A stretch of 12,549 nt of DNA, from contig CAJUFO010000100.1 in NCBI GenBank assembly GCA_910585615.1, positions 1-12,549 of the forward strand, given 5' to 3'. A model generated the notes under the pieces. That model saw nothing but the letters and a program-made list of their open reading frames with translations. It ran no database searches and was not told the origin of the DNA. Each line of letters starts with the position of its first letter. The stretch's first letter is position 1. Below are positions 8,304 through 12,549 of the stretch, piece by piece. The translations under genes and the position numbers were made by a program. This DNA comes from an uncultured Acetatifactor sp. GTDB taxonomy: Bacteria; Bacillota; Clostridia; Lachnospirales; Lachnospiraceae.

Positions 8304-9596
8304 TCACTCCACATCCGGGATGGAGGGATCCATCATGGCTCCCAGGTACGCATTCTTAGGATTCATGTCACCGTCGAACAGCAGACATTTCTCATCCCTG
8401 CGCCAGGACAGATCATCGTTCAGCCCCCAGACCGTGATTCCCGTCACGGGATATCCTTCCTCCTGAAGAGCTTTCATATTTTTGAAGAAAGAGCGGTACT
8501 TTCTTCCCTGCAGCAGAAAGGCACTGTCGCTGTCCTCCTTCACCCCGATGTCCAGTTCCGTTGCCTGCACTTCATATCCGGCATCGCAGAACTTCTTCAC
8601 CGCCAGCATGAATTTGTGCTGAATCTTATCGTCCGTGCTCAAATGGGACTGCATACCGATTCCATCGATGAGCCCCTCCTCCCTGGCCCGGGCCAGATGC
8701 TCCAGAATCAGATCTGCCTTGTCCATGCATCCGTAGTCGTTATAGAACAGCTTCATGTCCTTCGACGCGTATTTCCGCGCAAAAACAAACGCCTGATAGT
8801 AATAATCCGCCCCCACAGTCTCATACCACAGATTTTTATTCATTCGGATGCCCGTCTCATCTCCGTCCCCAACGTCAAAGGCCTCGTTTACCACATCCAC
8901 GGCGTAGACCAGTCCCGGATAGTTCTCCTGAAAATATCCCAGCACATCCGCGATATAGTTCTCCATCCTGGCAAGCATTACATCCCTGTCCACCAGCCGT
9001 CCCTCGTCCGTGTAATCCTCCGTGAAAAACCATTTGGGTGTCTGGCTGTGCCACACAAGGGTATGGAACCGTATTTTCATTCCATGTTCCGATGCAAATT
9101 TCACGGCCGGCATACAATTGTCAAAATGAACTGCCGCATGCAGATAGGCATCCTCCAGATTCGCCTGGCTGGCCGCCTGATCCAGGAGGGAATCCGGCTT
9201 CATCTCATTTTCACAGGTGATGCTGTTGAAATTCTCCAGTATCACCTGCCCATACTGCTCCGTATTCTGGAGTATATAGCCGGACAGGGCAATTCCTATG
9301 GGGAAATTCTCCTGATACAGCTCCGCCAGCCCTTTCGCCTGGACAATGCCTTTTTCCTCTTCCGCACCGCTTGCCGGTTCTCCGCTCACGATATTCCCGT
9401 CCTCTCCCTCCGTATTGTCCGTCCCTTCCGACGCGGCATCCGAACCGTCCTCTTTCCTGTTCTGTTCTGCCCCGGAATCCTTCTGCTCTTCGTCTTCTTC
9501 CATGTTCACGGCAGGCTCTGTCCCTCCCGGGCGCTGCCCGCATCCGCCCATACAGATTGCCGCTGCCAGTAGCAGTACAAGCATCCTTTTTCTCAT
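8304..9596 (-). CDS. GH10 endo-1,4-beta-xylanase, predicted surface lipoprotein
   Basis: A 430-residue enzyme that would cut xylan backbones outside the cell. The N-terminus has MRKR, a hydrophobic stretch (5-16) and MGGC at 16-19, so Cys19 is the likely lipid-anchored residue, although Met at -3 is a less common lipobox residue. Residues 20-82 form a strongly acidic Glu/Asp/Gly/Ser-rich linker that should hold the enzyme away from the membrane. The GH10 domain spans about 88-425 with TCENEMKPD (127-135), HTLVWHSQTPKWF (178-190), DVVNEAFD (234-241) carrying acid/base Glu238, LFYNDY, GIGMQSHLS, ATELDI (345-350) carrying nucleophile Glu347, and ITVWGLNDDLSWR near the end. No carbohydrate-binding module is visible. 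ATG 9596 is preferred because AGGAG (9606-9610) is nine bases upstream and the signal peptide starts there; a longer TTG version from 9668 would bury the signal. It follows GH43 in the same direction with no terminator between. It is the only glycosidase here with an export signal. Confidence 0.95.
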   Translation of the reverse strand: MRKRMLVLLLAAAICMGGCGQRPGGTEPAVNMEEDEEQKDSGAEQNRKEDGSDAASEGTDNTEGEDGNIVSGEPASGAEEEKGIVQAKGLAELYQENFPIGIALSGYILQNTEQYGQVILENFNSITCENEMKPDSLLDQAASQANLEDAYLHAAVHFDNCMPAVKFASEHGMKIRFHTLVWHSQTPKWFFTEDYTDEGRLVDRDVMLARMENYIADVLGYFQENYPGLVYAVDVVNEAFDVGDGDETGIRMNKNLWYETVGADYYYQAFVFARKYASKDMKLFYNDYGCMDKADLILEHLARAREEGLIDGIGMQSHLSTDDKIQHKFMLAVKKFCDAGYEVQATELDIGVKEDSDSAFLLQGRKYRSFFKNMKALQEEGYPVTGITVWGLNDDLSWRRDEKCLLFDGDMNPKNAYLGAMMDPSIPDVE

Positions 9597-9614
9597 TCTC
9601 CTGCTCTCCTCTGT

Positions 9615-9701
9615 TTCCGTTCCCCGCTGACCGGACAATGCCAATACCGCCCGGTGCACCTCCCGCAACGGTTATTCCGTTCCCTGCTGCCCGGACAATG
9701 C
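9615..9701 (-). repeat. 27-base imperfect direct repeat, 60 bases apart, upstream of GH10
   Basis: Bases 9615-9641 and 9675-9701 are the same except for two positions, and lie exactly 60 bases apart. The minus-strand core is TTGTCCGG(T/G)CAGC, followed by (G/A)GGGAACGGAA. Similarity stops outside the 27 bases. Between the copies is a small perfect hairpin (9668-9682, AACGG with CCGTT). The pair fills much of the 154-base gap between GH43 and GH10, so paired regulator-binding sites or a remnant of local duplication are both possible. No clear -10/-35 pair or terminator was seen in this gap. Confidence 0.65.
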
Positions 9702-9750
9702 GCCGTTGAACTGTCTCACAGCCGGCACAGCTCTCCGATATGCCGTCTGT

Positions 9751-11352
9751 TCATAAGGCTTTATAAGAAAAACGCCTGAAGCAGATTTCCTCTGCCGCCT
9801 CTCCGTCCGTCACCGCGCTTTTTCCGTCCGCTATCGCATACATACCCACGGTACAGCCAACAAACCCGCCTGCCGTTTCCGTGGACAGCGCCCTGATGTC
9901 TACATCCCCGGCTACCACACACTCTCTTCCGCTTTCCTTAAGCCCCAGCGTGGCCTTCAGTCCGTCTACCCGCAGAAATACCGTCGTTTCCCCAGGTTCC
10001 GCAGCCGTCTCTCCCACTACATGATCCAACCCCTTTTCACACAGGATAACCTCCGCCTTTCCCGCCGAGACTTCCAGCCGAAGGCTGTATTCATTGCTCT
10101 GTACCAGGGCCAGCCCGGCTCTATGGCCGCCCGCGAGTTCCCCGGCCTCCATGCACACAGCCGACTCAAAACCATGGTGCTGCTGCCGGATGCCGATATA
10201 GGACGGGTTCTCCAATCCTTTCAGCGTGGCAGCGCCGTATTTCAGATACAGCCCCTCCCCTTCCGCCAACCGGTACATGCCCTCCTCCGGATTGCGCAGA
10301 AACAGGAATTCATCCCCCAAACGGCCGATCTTCGTGAAATCGTACTCTCTGTCGCTCCCGGGAACGCAATTCCGGAAACCGCTCCGGCAGGTAAAGCTCC
10401 CTTTCTCCTTCCCCGGATCCCACTTGGGCAGATCGATTTCCACCTCCTGTGTCAGCATGCCCACTCCAGGATTGACTACAGGCCATCCTTCTTCCCATAT
10501 CACCTTCGCCAGGAAAGTCTCCCTTCCCATGGTGGTATACCCTTCTCTGGGACGGACTGCCAGCATCACCATGTACCATTCCCCCGCCGGCGTCTTGATC
10601 ATATCCCCATGTCCTACATATTTCACCGGATAATCCCTCCCCAGATGCCTGTGGGTCAGGATGGGATTGCAGAAATTGTTCTCATAAGGCCCCCAGACGC
10701 TGCGGCTTCTGCACACCGCCACCGCGTGATCCGGCCCGGTGCCGCCCTCGGCATGAAGGATATAATAATACCCGTCCTTTTGATACAGATGAGGGCCCTC
10801 CGGCCATATGATATCTCTCATGGCGCCGTTCCACACATCTTTCCTCTCCCCCACCAGTTTCATGGAACCGATATCCAGTTCCTGAATCCAGATATACCAG
10901 TCCCCGTCATACCTGCAGCCCGCCGGATTGGGATGGGTCCCTATATAATAGCACTTCCCGTCCCTGTCAAAGAACAGGCTTGGATCGATACCGTCCGCCC
11001 CTTCCAGATAATAAGGCTCCGACCAGGGGCCTTCCGGATTTTCCGCAGTCACGACATAAGTTCCGCCGTAGGATACATTGGTACAGATTACATAGAATAC
11101 CCCCTCATGCCATCGGATCGTGGGCGCAAACAGCCCCTGGGAATGCCCTGCCCCCGCAAGGGGCAGCTGCGACTCTCTGTCCATGACATTCCCAATCTGC
11201 TCCCAATGGGCCAGATCCCGGCTGTGCATGACGGGAAGCCCGGGAAAATAGGAGAAGGTGGAGTTCACCAGATAATAATCTCCTCCCACCGCACAGACGG
11301 AAGGATCGGGATAAAATCCCGGCATGATTGGATTGTGTGCAACAACTGACAT
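9751..11352 (-). CDS. GH43 beta-xylosidase / alpha-L-arabinofuranosidase, cytoplasmic
   Basis: A 533-residue enzyme with a GH43 beta-propeller (about 5-310) and a C-terminal beta-sandwich (about 330-530) of the Selenomonas-type beta-xylosidase architecture. AHNPIMPGFYPDPSVC (5-20) carries Asp16 as general base, GIDPSLFFDRDGK (121-133) carries Asp123 as pKa modulator, and WPEGPHLYQKDGYYY (183-197) carries Glu185 as general acid. YVGHGDMIKTPAGEWYMVML is a further family-typical segment. The length fits intracellular GH43 xylosidases, and there is no signal peptide. ATG 11352 has AAGGA seven bases upstream. The 59 bases between the upstream terminator and this ATG hold no good promoter, so expression may depend on read-through from the binding-protein gene. 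It probably forms one unit with GH10. It is closer to classic beta-xylosidase motifs than the GH43 at 3106-4710. Whether xylose or arabinose is the main product cannot be told from sequence. Confidence 0.93.
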   Translation of the reverse strand: MSVVAHNPIMPGFYPDPSVCAVGGDYYLVNSTFSYFPGLPVMHSRDLAHWEQIGNVMDRESQLPLAGAGHSQGLFAPTIRWHEGVFYVICTNVSYGGTYVVTAENPEGPWSEPYYLEGADGIDPSLFFDRDGKCYYIGTHPNPAGCRYDGDWYIWIQELDIGSMKLVGERKDVWNGAMRDIIWPEGPHLYQKDGYYYILHAEGGTGPDHAVAVCRSRSVWGPYENNFCNPILTHRHLGRDYPVKYVGHGDMIKTPAGEWYMVMLAVRPREGYTTMGRETFLAKVIWEEGWPVVNPGVGMLTQEVEIDLPKWDPGKEKGSFTCRSGFRNCVPGSDREYDFTKIGRLGDEFLFLRNPEEGMYRLAEGEGLYLKYGAATLKGLENPSYIGIRQQHHGFESAVCMEAGELAGGHRAGLALVQSNEYSLRLEVSAGKAEVILCEKGLDHVVGETAAEPGETTVFLRVDGLKATLGLKESGRECVVAGDVDIRALSTETAGGFVGCTVGMYAIADGKSAVTDGEAAEEICFRRFSYKAL

Positions 11353-11411
11353 AATTTCTTCCTTTCTATCACCGATTTCTTACGCGCGGGCATATTCTTT
11401 CCTGGCCGGGC

Positions 11412-11443
11412 AAAAAGGATGGTATCAGATATACCACCCTTTT
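11412..11443 (-). terminator. Terminator or attenuator after the sugar-binding protein gene
   Basis: Starting 25 bases after the TAA stop, the minus strand folds into a 13-bp stem with one G-U pair, AAAAGGGTGGTAT with ATACCATCCTTTT, a 5-base loop and a closing TTTTT run. This is a textbook intrinsic terminator. No promoter is evident in the short gap to the GH43 start, so partial termination with read-through is plausible. That would give more binding protein than downstream enzymes. Confidence 0.85.
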
Positions 11444-11468
11444 CCCGCATCCGCCTTAAACCGAATCC

Positions 11469-12549
11469 TTACTTGTTGGCTTCTTCAAGATATGCTGCCC
11501 ATGTATTCCTGATCGTCTCAGCCTGCTGTGCAGGGGTATTGTCCTTATTGATATTCCAGTACACATCAGCGCCAAGATCCAGTCCGGGGATAAAAGTATG
11601 ATAGGTGACCATACCGTTCTCGACCATACGCGCCATGGTCAGGTCAACCGACTCCGTATCCCTGAATTTCTCATAATAGTCGCTCTTCCAAGACTCGTTG
11701 TAATCCTCCCAGCCGGGGACAGGGTCTGTGAACAGATTATAGGCGAAAGCAATCTTCCATGCCTTCTCTGCGTCATAGCATGCGGGAATCGCCATTACAT
11801 TGTCGATATAGCAGTTGGTATAATCCTTCATCTTCGGCCCCATGGGGAAGCAGACGAATCCGAAATCATCCGTCATCTCTTCCCAGTCGCCGGCCTTAAA
11901 AGTCTCCTGGGGAATGAACACGCCCTCGCCGTTGGCAAATGCAGTATAGCCGTAATCCCAGTCGGCCTCGGAATCGAATACCTTGTTGAATCTGTCTATC
12001 ATGTCCAGAGACCAGTTCAGCGCCTCAATGGTCTCGCTGCTGTCCAGGCGGTTGTAATACTGGCCGTTCTCATCCTTGCCGATGAACTCGCCGCCGTTGC
12101 TCCACACTGCCATGGGATAGAAATCCTGTGTGACGCATACCATGGCATATCTGTCGATCACGCCGTCGTTATCCGTATCGGCCTGTACCTGGGAGCAGAT
12201 TTCCTCGAATTTATCCCAGGTCCACTCCATGTTCTCCTGCAGATCATAGATGCTGTCGGGCTTGATGCCTGCCTCTTCCAACAGCCTCTTGTTGAAATAC
12301 ATGCCTCCGCGGCCTTCCGGCGTGATGCCCCTCATGGCGTAGACGGCGCTTCCCTTGCTGAACATCTCGTTTACGCCGTCCTTCCACTTGTCCTCGGTGA
12401 AGTCAAGGCAGTCCAGGCTGCCCAGGTCATACATCAGACCGGCATTCATGGCCGCGATCAGTTCCTGCCCCTGGCGAAGCACAAAGACATAGTTCTCGTT
12501 GCCGCCTGTGGTGGCATAATTGACGAAATCTTCCGGTGCGCTGTCCCAG
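11469..12549 (-). CDS. ABC transporter extracellular sugar-binding protein, N-terminus outside window
   Basis: The C-terminal 359 residues of a family 1 type solute-binding protein, open to the window edge. The visible part begins WDSAPEDFVNYATTGGNENY and continues in frame through the GTG at 12482, so that GTG is internal and not a start. Family features are the aromatic-rich MYFNKRLLEEAGI segment, the WTWDKFEEIC segment, the WSNGGEFI hinge region and the WAAYLEEANK tail. A calcium-loop-like DTDNDGVIDRY stretch lies at about 124-134 of the visible part, similar to loops seen in Lachnospiraceae binding proteins. The signal peptide and lipobox expected for this family are outside the window. 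The xylanase and xylosidase neighbours make xylo-oligosaccharides the likely ligand; that is context, not sequence proof. Permease genes are not seen downstream and would have to lie upstream or elsewhere. A terminator follows the gene. Confidence 0.9.
   Translation of the reverse strand, partial: WDSAPEDFVNYATTGGNENYVFVLRQGQELIAAMNAGLMYDLGSLDCLDFTEDKWKDGVNEMFSKGSAVYAMRGITPEGRGGMYFNKRLLEEAGIKPDSIYDLQENMEWTWDKFEEICSQVQADTDNDGVIDRYAMVCVTQDFYPMAVWSNGGEFIGKDENGQYYNRLDSSETIEALNWSLDMIDRFNKVFDSEADWDYGYTAFANGEGVFIPQETFKAGDWEEMTDDFGFVCFPMGPKMKDYTNCYIDNVMAIPACYDAEKAWKIAFAYNLFTDPVPGWEDYNESWKSDYYEKFRDTESVDLTMARMVENGMVTYHTFIPGLDLGADVYWNINKDNTPAQQAETIRNTWAAYLEEANK

Noticed and set aside
8184..9572. Plus-strand open frame (462 codons) opposite GH10
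   Set aside because: Fully antisense to the xylanase, with no family resemblance and no convincing start context.
10021..11349. Plus-strand open frame (442 codons) opposite GH43
   Set aside because: Antisense shadow of a full-length enzyme with all catalytic motifs; its product resembles nothing known.
11469..12482. GTG 12482 as the start of a complete short protein
   Set aside because: The frame stays open upstream to the window edge with binding-protein-like sequence, and there is no signal peptide at the GTG, so the gene is truncated by the window.

Overview
This window holds one xylan-utilisation locus. All seven recognisable genes are on the minus strand, so transcription runs from high to low coordinates. 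The base composition looks moderately GC-rich by eye. Purine-rich Shine-Dalgarno sites, a GTG start, a Gram-positive style lipoprotein xylanase, an ABC sugar-binding protein and the mix of enzyme families all suggest a gut- or rumen-type Bacillota, most likely Lachnospiraceae. That assignment is inferred from gene content, with no marker gene to confirm it.

Layout in order of transcription: (1) 12549-11469, C-terminal part of an ABC-transporter sugar-binding protein whose N-terminus lies outside the window, followed by a strong hairpin-plus-U-tract terminator at 11443-11412; (2) 11352-9751, GH43 glycosidase, then a 154-base gap with a 27-base imperfect direct repeat; (3) 9596-8304, GH10 endo-xylanase lipoprotein with a long acidic linker; (4) a short gap with a TATAAT box, then 8217-5971, GH3 beta-xylosidase type enzyme; (5) 5964-4783, GH8 reducing-end xylose-releasing exo-oligoxylanase (Rex), six bases after GH3; (6) 4710-3106, a second and divergent GH43, followed by a branched hairpin terminator at 3092-3045; (7) a structured leader of about 135 bases, then 2882-1, a GH115 alpha-glucuronidase that is complete except for a few C-terminal codons.

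How it works together (inference from families and visible targeting signals): only the GH10 enzyme and the binding protein appear to act outside the membrane. GH10 would cut xylan at the cell surface and the binding protein would pass the still-decorated oligosaccharides to an ABC importer whose permease genes are not in view. Inside the cell, GH115 would remove (methyl)glucuronic acid, one or both GH43 enzymes would remove arabinose or xylose, Rex would release xylose from reducing ends, and GH3/GH43 would release it from non-reducing ends.

No wholly new enzyme system is visible. The least ordinary parts are non-coding: the leader before GH115, which has mutually exclusive stems; the terminators placed inside an otherwise co-directional locus; and the direct repeat before the xylanase. 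No regulator, permease, mobile element, CRISPR array, tRNA or rRNA was found. No plus-strand gene is supported.
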